A stretch of 20,771 nucleotides of DNA from an uncultured Eubacteriales bacterium (GCA_900552015.1 URXY01000035.1:1-20771), one strand, 5' to 3'. Shown: positions 1 to 7,779, counted from the first letter of the stretch. The notes: a model not told the origin generated them from the sequence alone. Numbers and translations are program-made.

Positions 1-127
1 CTTGGGGTTCTTTTTCTTTCTGGATGCTATCATAGCACGGGAACAAACTTTGTCAATAGATTTATATAAAAATGCTTACGAATTATATGCGAATTTACAC
101 GGAGTTCATAATTGCGAAGGAAGCGGA

Positions 128-172
128 AAAAGGGAAAAGCCGCAATGAATTTCACTGCGGCTTTTCCCTTTT
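128..172 (-). terminator. Rho-independent terminator of the SNF symporter gene
   Basis: A perfect 17-bp inverted repeat (arms 128-144 and 156-172) surrounds an 11-nt loop. On the minus strand the 3' arm ends in a T-rich run that continues for a few bases. It lies about 30 bases past the stop codon of the minus-strand symporter gene, the expected place for an intrinsic terminator. The other strand could also fold, so it may stop transcription in both directions. Confidence 0.85.
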
Positions 173-203
173 GAGAGATATGAGAGATGAGAGAATAGCA
201 AAT

Positions 204-1559
204 TTACAGCAGGCCCTGCAGCAGGATGATGACGATCAGGATCGGCAGCACCCACTGGAAATAGGGCTTGAGCTTGGGCGAGATCTTGATGCCATCGCCC
301 TTGTTGATCTCGGCAAGGTACTTGTCAAAGCCCCAGCCCCACTTGGTGACGCAGAAGAGGAGGTAGACAAGAGAGCCGATGGGCAGCAGGAGGTTGCTCA
401 CGAGGAAGTCCTCGCTGTCGAGCACGTCCTTGCCGGGGATGGGATGGAAGTCGCTCCAGATGTTGTAGCCGAAGACGCAGGGAAGGCTCAAAAGCGCGAT
501 GAGCACGCAGTTGATGAGCACTGCCTTTTTGCGGCTCCAGCCGAAGGTATCCATGCAGACGGCGAGGATGTTTTCAAAGACCGCAAGCACTGTCGACATG
601 CTGGCAAAGATCATGAAGAGGAAGAAGAGCGTGCCCCAGAAGCGGCCGCCCGCCATGTTGACAAAAACAGGCGGCAGGGTCTGGAAGATCAGCGCGGGGC
701 CCTCTCCGGGCGCAACGTCGAAGGTAAAGCACGCGGGGAAGATGATCGTGCCGGCCATGAGCGCAACGAACGTATCGAGCGCGCAGATGCGGATGGACTC
801 ACCGGCGAGGGTGTGATCGTCGGACATGTAGCTGCCGAAGATCTCCATCGCCGCAATGCCGAGCGAGAGGGTGAAGAAGGCCTGATTCATCGCATCGGTG
901 ATGAGGCTGCGCAGGCCGTTTTCGCGGATGGAATCGAGCGAGGGGAGCAGGTAGAACTTCATGCCCTCCGCCGCGCCGGAGAGCGTCAGGCTGTGACCGG
1001 CGAGAATGAGGATGAGCGCGAGCAGCGCGAGCATCATGACCTTGGACACGCGCTCAAGGCCCTTTTGCAGGCCGAACGAGCAGACGATGAAGCCGACGAT
1101 GACGACGGCGACCGCTAAAATGCCCATTTCGACCGGATCAGATAGGAGTTGTCCGAACACGGCGGACGCTTCCTCTGCGGGCATACCGGCGTAGAACTTG
1201 CCGGTCAGGAACCTGCCAAAGTAGCTCACCATCCAGCCGGAAACGGTCGTGTAGTACATCATTAAGAGGTAGCAGCCGATTAGGCAGAACCAGCCGTGGA
1301 TATGCCACTTAGACTTGGGCTTTTCGAGCGTCTTGTAGGCGAGGATCGCGCTCTTGCGGCTCGCACGGCCGACGGCCAGCTCCATCGTCAGCACGGGAAC
1401 GCCCATGATGAGCAGGCACAGGATGTAAAAGAGAACAAAATAGCCGCCGCCATTTTTGCCCGTCACATAGGGGAAGCGCCAGACATTGCCGATGCCGATG
1501 GCGCAGCCCGCGCTGACAAGCAAGAAGCCCAGGCGGGAGCGGAAGGATTCGCGTTTCAT
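204..1559 (-). CDS. Sodium:neurotransmitter symporter (SNF) family amino-acid transporter
   Basis: A 451-residue integral membrane protein of the LeuT/MhsT/TnaT type (SNF, NSS family). It probably uses the sodium gradient to import an amino acid or related amine across the cytoplasmic membrane. The first helix carries the family signature GIGNVWRFPY at about residues 22-31, followed by GKNGGG. The stretch AFFTLSLGIAAMEIFGSY corresponds to the LeuT helix-6 region that lines the substrate and sodium sites. About eleven hydrophobic segments and the length fit bacterial members of the family. The ATG at 1559 is chosen because GTGAGG lies 8-9 bases upstream and the family motif follows at the usual distance; an upstream GTG at 1574 has no good ribosome binding site. 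The gene is divergent from a LysR-type regulator. The substrate cannot be told from sequence; amino acid is inferred from the family. Confidence 0.93.
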   Translation of the reverse strand: MKRESFRSRLGFLLVSAGCAIGIGNVWRFPYVTGKNGGGYFVLFYILCLLIMGVPVLTMELAVGRASRKSAILAYKTLEKPKSKWHIHGWFCLIGCYLLMMYYTTVSGWMVSYFGRFLTGKFYAGMPAEEASAVFGQLLSDPVEMGILAVAVVIVGFIVCSFGLQKGLERVSKVMMLALLALILILAGHSLTLSGAAEGMKFYLLPSLDSIRENGLRSLITDAMNQAFFTLSLGIAAMEIFGSYMSDDHTLAGESIRICALDTFVALMAGTIIFPACFTFDVAPGEGPALIFQTLPPVFVNMAGGRFWGTLFFLFMIFASMSTVLAVFENILAVCMDTFGWSRKKAVLINCVLIALLSLPCVFGYNIWSDFHPIPGKDVLDSEDFLVSNLLLPIGSLVYLLFCVTKWGWGFDKYLAEINKGDGIKISPKLKPYFQWVLPILIVIILLQGLL

Positions 1560-1602
1560 GTCAAATGACCTCACTTATGAATGTTTTGTAAACGATGTGC
1601 TT

Positions 1603-1631
1603 ATCTTACTGCAGGAAGAAGGGGTTTACAA
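1603..1631 (-). promoter_or_regulatory. Sigma-A promoter for the SNF symporter
   Basis: On the minus strand a -35 TTGTAA (1626-1631) and a -10 TAAGAT (1603-1608) are separated by 17 bases. They lie about 45 bases upstream of the symporter start codon. The -35 overlaps the -35 of the opposite promoter for the LysR gene, so RNA polymerase could hardly use both at once. Confidence 0.5.
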
Positions 1632-1654
1632 GAGCAGTTCCTTGATGATAAAAT
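1625..1654 (+). promoter_or_regulatory. Sigma-A promoter for the LysR-type regulator
   Basis: A -35 TTTACA (1625-1630) and a -10 TAAAAT (1649-1654) have an 18-base spacer and lie about 30 bases upstream of the regulator's start codon. The -35 is shared with the divergent symporter promoter, the usual layout for an autoregulated LysR gene and its target. Confidence 0.5.
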
Positions 1655-1686
1655 AAGAAAAACTTATGTTACGAGAGGATATATTC

Positions 1687-2595
1687 ATGAATCGGAATCA
1701 ACTGCGCTATTTTGTGGCCGCGGCGGAGCACTTGAGCTTCACAAAGGCGGCGGAGCAGTATTACATCTCGCAGACTGCGGTGACGCAGCAGATACAGCAG
1801 CTTGAGCAGACGCTCGGCTGCGAGCTCTTTGACCGCAGCACGCGCCCCGTGAGCCTGACGAGCGCAGGAAAGTCGTTTCTTTTGGACGCGAAAGCGATCC
1901 TGGAGCGCATGAGCCGCGCGCAGGAGCGCGTGCACGACGCGGCGACGGGTCTGACCGGCACGCTGCGCGTCGGCTACGTGCGCGGCTACGAGCGTAGCGA
2001 CCTCTCGATCCTGATGCGCCACTTCCACCAGAAAAACGGCAACGTGCTCATCTCGTTCTACCGCTGCTCGACGGATGTGCTGGCCGCAGGTTTACTCCAT
2101 CAGGAGTATGACATCGTCTTTACCTGGGATTCGACAAATCTGCGCACGCAGGAGGGCGTCGCGTTCCAGACGGTCGAAAAGGCGCGGCTCGTTGTCGCGC
2201 TTTACGCGGGTCATCCGCTTGCGCAGCGCCGCCAGCTCACACGGCAAGAGCTGCGCGGGGAGAACATCTTATATATGTCGCCCGACGCTGCGCCCGATTC
2301 CTACGGCGACGCCTTTTTCATGCAGCGCCACGCCGAGGCGGGCTATAAGCCGAATATTCTCTTCCGCTCAGCGGACACGGAGAGTATTTTAATGATGGTC
2401 GCGGCGGAGGAGGGCATCTCACTCCTGCCCGACTACTGCACCGACCGACTCTACAATGCTGACAATCTGGTTTTCGTCCCGCTCGTGGGCGAAGGGGAGG
2501 AGGAAGAGATCATCGCCGCCTGGCAGAGCGGCAACTCAAACCCTGCGCTCAAACGATTTTTGACCGAACTTAGCGAAACGACGCCGCCTTATTGA
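1687..2595 (+). CDS. LysR-family transcriptional regulator
   Basis: A 302-residue DNA-binding regulator of normal LysR length. Residues 1-60 form the winged helix-turn-helix: LRYFVAAAEHLSFTKAAEQ followed by the recognition-helix region SQTAVTQQIQQLEQTLG and the FDRSTRPVSLTSAG wing. A linker helix follows. From about residue 90 (GTLRVGYVRG) to the end is the periplasmic-binding-protein-like effector domain, with the conserved GISLLPDY near residue 256. The start at 1687 has GAGAGGA about 8 bases upstream; an in-frame ATG at 1666 has no such site. The gene is divergent from the SNF symporter, so an amino acid or amine transported by that protein is the likely coinducer. Control of the downstream YjiL/YjiM cluster is also possible. 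Both are inferences. Confidence 0.93.
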   Translation: MNRNQLRYFVAAAEHLSFTKAAEQYYISQTAVTQQIQQLEQTLGCELFDRSTRPVSLTSAGKSFLLDAKAILERMSRAQERVHDAATGLTGTLRVGYVRGYERSDLSILMRHFHQKNGNVLISFYRCSTDVLAAGLLHQEYDIVFTWDSTNLRTQEGVAFQTVEKARLVVALYAGHPLAQRRQLTRQELRGENILYMSPDAAPDSYGDAFFMQRHAEAGYKPNILFRSADTESILMMVAAEEGISLLPDYCTDRLYNADNLVFVPLVGEGEEEEIIAAWQSGNSNPALKRFLTELSETTPPY

Positions 2596-2613
2596 TGGGC
2601 GGCGTCGTTTTTT
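2576..2613 (+). terminator. Rho-independent terminator overlapping the LysR stop codon
   Basis: A perfect 13-bp stem (2576-2588 with 2598-2610) is followed by a T run to 2613. The stop codon of the regulator (2593-2595) lies inside the 9-nt loop and the last codons form the 5' arm. Coding and termination signals are therefore merged, which also argues that the downstream cluster has its own promoter. Confidence 0.9.
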
Positions 2614-2729
2614 GCATTTTACAGGGGGAAAAGCAATGAGAGACCTGTTAAGCGCAAGTAAAAACGGTTTTTCACTGAAAATGATAAAAATATCAGATAT
2701 CTTGCAGAAAAACGCAGAAATTCGGAACT

Positions 2730-2801
2730 TTCCAAAACGGAAAGAAGTCGAGCAAAAAATGTCATTGCTAAAACCGATTCAAACCGTTCCAAACGAAAGA
2801 A
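2730..2801 (+). promoter_or_regulatory. Operator-like repeats upstream of the yjiL-like gene
   Basis: Two near-copies of one motif, TTCCAAAACGGAAAGAA (2730-2746) and TTCCAAACGAAAGAA (2787-2801), lie 57 bases apart just upstream of the -35. The first copy includes an inverted repeat, CTTTCC (2728-2733) and GGAAAG (2739-2744), with a 5-base spacer. Near the second copy, AAACCGATTC and AAACCGTTCC repeat with a 10-base period (2771-2790). The region 2614-2815 is AT-rich and otherwise empty, so it is probably a binding region for a regulator. The identity of the regulator is unknown. Confidence 0.35.
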
Positions 2802-2809
2802 AATTCGAT

Positions 2810-2839
2810 TTGATGTGGAGATCGATTCAGTGTTATAGT
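2810..2839 (+). promoter_or_regulatory. Sigma-A promoter of the yjiL-yjiM cluster
   Basis: A -35 TTGATG (2810-2815) and a -10 TATAGT (2834-2839) have an 18-base spacer, and a TG extended element (2831-2832) sits one base before the -10. Transcription would begin about 30 bases before the ATG at 2878. A strong ribosome binding site, AAAGGAG, follows at about 2864-2870. It is the only convincing promoter I see between the LysR terminator and the end of the importer genes. Confidence 0.55.
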
Positions 2840-2877
2840 CAGGTCTGCACGTAAATTCGAAAAAAAGGAGCACTGCC

Positions 2878-3639
2878 ATGATCACAATGGGCATCGATTC
2901 CGGCTCTGCCATGACCAAGGCGGCGCTGTTTGACGGCGAAAAGATCATCGCCTGCCGCATGGAGCCGAGCGGCACCAATCCCGGTCAGGTGATGCGCCGG
3001 TTATATGAAGAGATGAAGACGGAGGACACCGCCTTCGTTGTTGCGACCGGCTATGGCCGCGAGCTGCTGCCCGAGGCGGACAAGGTCATCACCGAGATCA
3101 CCTGCCACGGTGCGGGCGCGGCATTCCTCTGCCCGGGCTGCGATACGGTCATCGACATCGGCGGGCAAGACAGCAAGGTCATCCTGCTCAATGAAGCGGG
3201 GCAGGTCTGTGACTTTCTGATGAACGACAAATGCGCGGCCGGAACAGGCCGCTTCCTTGAAATGACGATGGCGCGCGTCGGCAGCGACATCGCGAAGATC
3301 GATGAATTCGTCGCGGGCGCGTCGCCCGTGACCATCAATAGTATGTGCGCCGTCTTTGCCGAGAGCGAGATCATCGGTCTTCTCGCGCAGGAGACGCCGC
3401 CGGGCGATATCGTCCTTGGCTGCATCCACTCCATCTGCCGCCGCACGGCGGTCTTTGCGCAGAAGCTCGCGCCGCAGAAGCCGCGCGTCTTCTTCTCCGG
3501 CGGCCTTGCCCAGTCGGAGACCATCCGCACCGCGCTCGCTCAGTACCTCGGCACGCAGGACGTGCAGACCCATCCGCTCAGCCAGTACAACGGCGCCATC
3601 GGCGCGGCGGTGCTCGGCTACCGCAAGGCGAAAAGATAA
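2878..3639 (+). CDS. yjiL: BadF/HgdC-type ATPase activator, YjiL-like (reductase of a double-cubane protein)
   Basis: A 253-residue ASKHA-fold ATPase. Relatives use ATP hydrolysis to push one electron at very low potential into a partner iron-sulfur protein (2-hydroxyacyl-CoA dehydratases, or DCCP proteins). Visible motifs are phosphate-1 GIDSGSAMTKAALFD (about 5-19), GYGRELL (58-64), phosphate-2 DIGGQDSK (93-100), NDKCAAGTGRFLE (116-128), CAVFAESE (157-164) and the adenosine-site region FFSGGLAQS. Cys119 and Cys157 are at the two positions that in HgdC-type activators hold one [4Fe-4S] cluster between the subunits of a homodimer. The length is typical. The gene is first in its cluster, with a good ribosome binding site, and the next gene (73 bases on) is the matching electron acceptor. 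That neighbour makes YjiL-like a better name than HgdC; the specific symbol is inferred from the pair. Confidence 0.9.
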   Translation: MITMGIDSGSAMTKAALFDGEKIIACRMEPSGTNPGQVMRRLYEEMKTEDTAFVVATGYGRELLPEADKVITEITCHGAGAAFLCPGCDTVIDIGGQDSKVILLNEAGQVCDFLMNDKCAAGTGRFLEMTMARVGSDIAKIDEFVAGASPVTINSMCAVFAESEIIGLLAQETPPGDIVLGCIHSICRRTAVFAQKLAPQKPRVFFSGGLAQSETIRTALAQYLGTQDVQTHPLSQYNGAIGAAVLGYRKAKR

Positions 3640-3712
3640 GGTTCAGACCCCGCATATCGCGGAGAAGATAAAGACTTTCGGATAAACCGGATTAGAAAGG
3701 AAACATTTCACC

Positions 3713-4864
3713 ATGGTAGAACTTAAGAAAGATTTACCGGCTATGTTTGAGGAATTCGCGGACCAGCGCCGCAACTCCTTCCTGGCCATCAAGAAGCTCA
3801 AGGATGAGGGAACGCCGGTCGTCGGCGTGTTCTGCACGTATCTGCCCAAGGAGATCGCGAACGCGATGGGCGCTGCCGTGGTGGGACTGTGCTCCGTCTC
3901 CGACGAGACCATTCCCGACGCGGAAAAGGATCTGCCGCGCAACCTGTGCCCGCTCATCAAGTCGAGCTACGGCTTTGCCAAGACGGATAAGTGCCCATTC
4001 TTCTACTTCTCCGATCTCGTCGTCGGCGAGACGACCTGCGATGGCAAGAAGAAGATGTACGAGCTGCTCGCCGAGTTCAAGCCCGTCTACGTCATCGAAC
4101 TGCCCAACCGCCAGTCGGAGGAGGGCATTGCGATGTACCGCCGCGAGATCATCCGCTTTAAGGAAAAGCTCGAGCAGCAGTTTGAGACCACCATCACCGA
4201 AGAGGCTATCCGCCACCAGATCCACTTGCGCAACGAGGTGACCAAGTCCTTGCTGCGCCTGCAGTACCTGATGACGAACGACCCTGCGCCCGTCAGCGGC
4301 CTTGACATCGTCAACACCTCTTACGGCAGCGGCTTCAACATGGATGTCGAGTCTCTGCCCGGCCGCATCAATGAGATGGCCGATATGATCGAAGCCGACT
4401 ATGCCGCGGGCAAGAACGTGGGCAAGAAGCCCCGTATCCTCGTCACCGGTTCGCCCTCCGGCGGTGCGGCGCTCAAGGTCATCCGCGCCATCGAGGACAG
4501 CGGCGCGGTCGTGGTCGCGTTTGAAAACTGCAGCGGCCTGAAGTCTATGCTGCTGACCGACGAGGAGGATCCCGACGTCTACGACGCGCTCGCGCGCCGC
4601 TACATGGGCATCGGCTGCTCCTGCATGTCCCCCAACCCCAACCGCCTTGCGATGCTCGACCGCCTGATCGATGAGTTCAAGGTCGACGGCGTTGTCGACG
4701 TCATCCTGCAGGCCTGCCACACCTACAACGTGGAGACCGGCCTTGTCGGCAAGCTCGTCAAGGAAAAGAAGGGCATCCCCTACGCCGTGGTCGAGACCGA
4801 CTACTCCCAGGCCGATGTCGGCCAGATCAAGACCCGCATGGCCGCGTTCATCGAAATGCTCTAA
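3713..4864 (+). CDS. yjiM: Double-cubane-cluster (YjiM/DCCP-like) 2-hydroxyacyl-CoA dehydratase family protein
   Basis: A 383-residue protein of the HgdB/FldC superfamily that resembles E. coli YjiM in length and in blocks such as EKDLPRNLCPLIKSSYGF, FYFSDLVVGETTCDGKKKMY, GCSCMSPN, VDGVVDVILQACHTY and the C-terminal AAFIEML. Classical dehydratases have two different subunits; only one is present here, as in the homodimeric double-cubane-cluster proteins. The family member from Carboxydothermus hydrogenoformans carries an [8Fe-9S] cluster and reduces small molecules such as acetylene, hydrazine and azide with its ATPase partner. Nine cysteines are present (41, 60, 79, 94, 109, 273, 302, 304, 335), enough for six cluster ligands; I cannot assign which bind. 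The ribosome binding site AAAGGAAA lies before the ATG. The physiological substrate is unknown for the whole family. Confidence 0.9.
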   Translation: MVELKKDLPAMFEEFADQRRNSFLAIKKLKDEGTPVVGVFCTYLPKEIANAMGAAVVGLCSVSDETIPDAEKDLPRNLCPLIKSSYGFAKTDKCPFFYFSDLVVGETTCDGKKKMYELLAEFKPVYVIELPNRQSEEGIAMYRREIIRFKEKLEQQFETTITEEAIRHQIHLRNEVTKSLLRLQYLMTNDPAPVSGLDIVNTSYGSGFNMDVESLPGRINEMADMIEADYAAGKNVGKKPRILVTGSPSGGAALKVIRAIEDSGAVVVAFENCSGLKSMLLTDEEDPDVYDALARRYMGIGCSCMSPNPNRLAMLDRLIDEFKVDGVVDVILQACHTYNVETGLVGKLVKEKKGIPYAVVETDYSQADVGQIKTRMAAFIEML

Positions 4865-4887
4865 GCCTGAAGAGGGTGGGAGAGAAC

Positions 4888-6087
4888 ATGAAATTTGATT
4901 TTACGACCATCTACGACCGGCGCGGCAAGGACGCTATGGCCGTTGACGCCGTGGAAAAGATACCGACGTTCCAGCCGAACGAAGGCTTCGACGCGATCCC
5001 CATGTGGGTCGCGGATATGAACTTTGCCACGGCTCCGTCGGTCAATGCGGAGATCGCCAAGCGCATCGAGCACCCGCTCTACGGCTATTACATGACACCG
5101 GACGAGTATTACGACGCCATCATCCGCTGGCACGAGACGCGCAATGGCGTGACGGGCCTTGAAAAAGAGCACATCGGCTATGAAAACGGTGTGCTCGGCG
5201 GCCTGATGAGCGCGCTGAACGCGGTTTGTGCCCGCGGCGACAAGGTGCTCGTGCACGCGCCGACGTACATTGGCTTCACCGGCTCCATCGAAAATGCCGG
5301 TTACCATATCGTCACGAGCGACCTCAAGCAGGACCGCTACGGGATATGGCGCATGGACTTTTTCGACATGGAGATGAAGATCAAAAAGAATGACATCCGT
5401 GCCGTCGTCTTCTGCTCGCCGCATAACCCCACGGGCCGCGTGTGGGAGAGGGAAGAGCTCGAACAGTTTATGGACATGGCGCAGCGATTGAACGTCGCGG
5501 TCATTTCTGATGAGATATGGTCGGATCTCACGCTGCGCGGCTACAAGCATATTCCGCTCCAGTCCGTCTCCGAGGATGCGAGAAACCGCACCATCGCGCT
5601 CTACGCGCCATCGAAGACCTTCAACCTTGCGGGCCTTATCGGCAGCTATCACATCATCTACAACGAAGCGCTGCACAAGCGCGTCAAGAAGGAAGCGAGC
5701 ACCTGCCACTATAACAGCATGAACGTGCTCTCCATGCACGCGTTGATCGGCGCTTACAGCGACGAGGGCGCGCAGTGGGTGGACGAGCTGCGCGAGGTGC
5801 TCACGGCCAACGTGAAGTACGCCTGTAAGTTCATCCGCAAAAACTTCAAGGGCGTAAACGTCCAGCAGCCGGAAGGCACCTATATGCTCTTTCTTGATTG
5901 CGAGGGGTACTGCAAGAGGAGCGGACGCTCGCTCGACGAGGTCAAAAAGGCCGGTTACGAGGTCGGCGTCATCTGGCAGGACGGCCGCCCCTTCCACGGA
6001 CCGCACCACATCCGCATGAACCTCGCGCTGCCCACCGCGCGCGTGGAGGAAGCGATGCAGCGGCTCAAGGACTATGTGTTCGTGTAA
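4888..6087 (+). CDS. MalY/PatB-family PLP-dependent C-S beta-lyase or aminotransferase
   Basis: A 399-residue fold-type I PLP enzyme. The N-terminal block KFDFTTIYDRRGKDAMAVD followed by IPMWVADMNFATAP is characteristic of the MalY/PatB subgroup, whose tested members cleave cystathionine, cysteine or cysteine S-conjugates to pyruvate, ammonia and a thiol. PLP-binding features are Asn180 in SPHNPTGR, Asp208 in ISDEIWSD and the Schiff-base Lys243 in APSKTFNLAGL. A C-terminal RMNLALP block provides the carboxylate-binding arginine. The ATG at 4888 follows GGTGGGAGAG closely; a GTG at 4876 is in frame but sits in that ribosome binding site. It is 23 bases after the yjiM-like gene and 70 bases before the lipoprotein gene. 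A C-S lyase next to a peptide importer suggests processing of imported cysteine conjugates (inference). A plain aminotransferase is the alternative. Confidence 0.88.
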   Translation: MKFDFTTIYDRRGKDAMAVDAVEKIPTFQPNEGFDAIPMWVADMNFATAPSVNAEIAKRIEHPLYGYYMTPDEYYDAIIRWHETRNGVTGLEKEHIGYENGVLGGLMSALNAVCARGDKVLVHAPTYIGFTGSIENAGYHIVTSDLKQDRYGIWRMDFFDMEMKIKKNDIRAVVFCSPHNPTGRVWEREELEQFMDMAQRLNVAVISDEIWSDLTLRGYKHIPLQSVSEDARNRTIALYAPSKTFNLAGLIGSYHIIYNEALHKRVKKEASTCHYNSMNVLSMHALIGAYSDEGAQWVDELREVLTANVKYACKFIRKNFKGVNVQQPEGTYMLFLDCEGYCKRSGRSLDEVKKAGYEVGVIWQDGRPFHGPHHIRMNLALPTARVEEAMQRLKDYVFV

Positions 6088-6100
6088 CAAGTAGAGACGG

Positions 6101-6118
6101 TTTGCCCCATTGGGCAAA
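6101..6118 (+). other. Small stem-loop before the substrate-binding protein gene
   Basis: A 7-bp perfect stem (6101-6107 with 6112-6118) with a 4-base loop lies in the 70-base gap between the C-S lyase and the importer lipoprotein gene. No T run follows it, so it is probably not a terminator. It could protect or process the mRNA so that the lipoprotein message is more abundant. Confidence 0.35.
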
Positions 6119-6157
6119 TGTTTCGATAAAGAAAACCAAAAAACAAGGAGAAATAGC

Positions 6158-7753
6158 ATGAAGAACATTCGCAAGTTCCTTTGCCTTGCTCTGGCCCTCA
6201 TCATGGTCCTGAGCCTGGCGGCCTGCGGCAGCAAGAGCGACGATGCCCAGGACAACAACGATGACGCTCAGCAGACGGCCGGCCAGCCTATCGAGGGCGG
6301 CACCTTCGTCTATGCGATCGAAGAGCCCATCACGTCCCTGAACTGGTACAACAACAACTCCACCGACCTCGGCAAGCAGGTCTTCTCGAACCTGTATGAC
6401 CCGATGTGGAAGAACAACGCCGACGGTTCTCTTGACTACCGCCTGGCCAAGAATGTCGACATCAGCGAGGACGGCACCACCTACACACTGACCCTCCGCG
6501 ACGATATTTACTGGAGCGACGGTGAGAAGATCACCACCGACGACATCGTCTTCACGCTCGATACCCTTGTCGAGCCCGAGGTCGCGCCCAGCACCGCCTC
6601 CGGCTACAAGGTCGACGGTGAGTTCTGCTCCTATGAGAAGGTGAGCGACACCGAGATCGTCTTCACCATCGGCCGCGCCTCCAACCTCTTCAAGAAGGCC
6701 CTCGGCGCGCTGTATGTCCTGCCCGCGCACTGCTTTGAGGGCGTTGCCGCCACCGAGGTCCTGACCTGCGAGCAGAACGACACCATCGCTACCTCCGGTG
6801 CCTTCGTCGTCGATTCCTTCAACGTGGGCGAAAAGCTCGTGTGCGTCAAGAACGACAAGTACTACCGCACGCCTGCTCACATCGACGGCTTTGAGGTCCG
6901 CTGCGTCTCCGACGCCGGCACGCAGGAGATCGCTTTCCAGAACGGCGAACTCTCCATCTTCACCATCAGCAACGCTGAGACCCTTGCCAACTATAAGGAC
7001 AACGAGAACTATCAGATCGTCTCCTATCCTGACGGCCGCATCACCTTCCTGCAGGTGAACCCCAACAGCGAGGCCATGTCCACCATGGAGGCCCGCGAGG
7101 CTGTCATCAGCGCGCTGAACCTCGATGAACTGGTCTACGGCACCTACGGTGACGAGGCTCTCTGCCGCACCGCGACGAGCATCCTCTCCACCGTCTCCAT
7201 GTTCTACAACCCCGAGATCACCAACTATCAGCAGGATCTCGACAAGGCCAATGAGCTCATCGAGTCCACCGGTCTGAAGGATAAGACCATCAAGATCATC
7301 TATAACTCCGCCCGTGTCGGCCAGGAAGAGCTTGCCACCATGGTCAAGAGCCAGCTCGACGCCTTGGGTCTGAACGTCCAGATCGACTCCATGGAGACTG
7401 CCGCCTACTTCAAGGCCTATTTCTATGCCACCGACGCTTATGATATCGCCATCATGGGCAACGGTATGCTTGACGATCCCAGCGGCTTTGTCGGACTCTT
7501 CGCCCACACCCGCTCCGGCGCCAATATGTACACCACCGACGAAGTGGATGACCTGTGGGTCCAGCTCGACAGCGAGATGGATCCTGCTGTCCGCCAGACC
7601 ATCATGGACGAGGCGATCCTCGCACTCAAGGATTGCTGGTCCTGCGTCCCCGTGCTGGATACCAACTATGTCTGCGCCGCCCAGACCAACATCGGCGGCT
7701 TTGAGAACACCGACCGCCTGACTGATCTCACGCAGATCTACTTCATCGGCTGA
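6158..7753 (+). CDS. dppA: Peptide ABC transporter substrate-binding lipoprotein (SBP family 5, DppA/OppA-like)
   Basis: A 531-residue extracytoplasmic solute-binding protein. Residues 1-22 are a signal peptide with a basic start (MKNIRKF), a hydrophobic core and a lipobox LAAC ending at Cys23, so the mature protein should be lipid-anchored on the outer face of the membrane. An acidic, Asp/Gln-rich linker follows. The family-5 fold begins at GGTFVYAIEEP and includes NVDISEDGTTYTLTLRDDI, WSDGEKITTDDIVFTLDT and a long second lobe. Length and order fit DppA/OppA/NikA-type proteins, which bind di- or oligopeptides, sometimes metals or glycosides. AAGGAG lies 7 bases before the ATG at 6158. It is first in a complete A-B-C-D-F importer operon. 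The ligand is not determined by sequence; the neighbouring C-S lyase makes Cys-containing peptides or conjugates a reasonable guess. Confidence 0.92.
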   Translation: MKNIRKFLCLALALIMVLSLAACGSKSDDAQDNNDDAQQTAGQPIEGGTFVYAIEEPITSLNWYNNNSTDLGKQVFSNLYDPMWKNNADGSLDYRLAKNVDISEDGTTYTLTLRDDIYWSDGEKITTDDIVFTLDTLVEPEVAPSTASGYKVDGEFCSYEKVSDTEIVFTIGRASNLFKKALGALYVLPAHCFEGVAATEVLTCEQNDTIATSGAFVVDSFNVGEKLVCVKNDKYYRTPAHIDGFEVRCVSDAGTQEIAFQNGELSIFTISNAETLANYKDNENYQIVSYPDGRITFLQVNPNSEAMSTMEAREAVISALNLDELVYGTYGDEALCRTATSILSTVSMFYNPEITNYQQDLDKANELIESTGLKDKTIKIIYNSARVGQEELATMVKSQLDALGLNVQIDSMETAAYFKAYFYATDAYDIAIMGNGMLDDPSGFVGLFAHTRSGANMYTTDEVDDLWVQLDSEMDPAVRQTIMDEAILALKDCWSCVPVLDTNYVCAAQTNIGGFENTDRLTDLTQIYFIG

Positions 7754-7779
7754 TCGGATTTTGGAAGCGACAGGCAATG

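Noticed and set aside
72..1118. Long plus-strand open frame opposite the SNF symporter
   Set aside because: Highly charged, low-complexity product with no family resemblance; the opposite strand encodes a clear membrane transporter with motifs.
2636..2854. Possible small gene (72 codons) between the LysR terminator and the yjiL-like gene
   Set aside because: A GGGGG stretch precedes the ATG, but the frame overlaps the promoter and operator-like repeats, is AT-rich unlike the neighbours, and the product resembles nothing known.
6088..6157. Possible separate promoter for the importer operon
   Set aside because: TTGCCC and GATAAA at 17 bases are too far from consensus and overlap the stem-loop; I could not support an independent start.
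4861..6258. 465-codon minus-strand open frame opposite the PLP enzyme
   Set aside because: It is an antisense frame caused by GC-rich codon structure; the plus strand has all PLP-binding motifs and a ribosome binding site.
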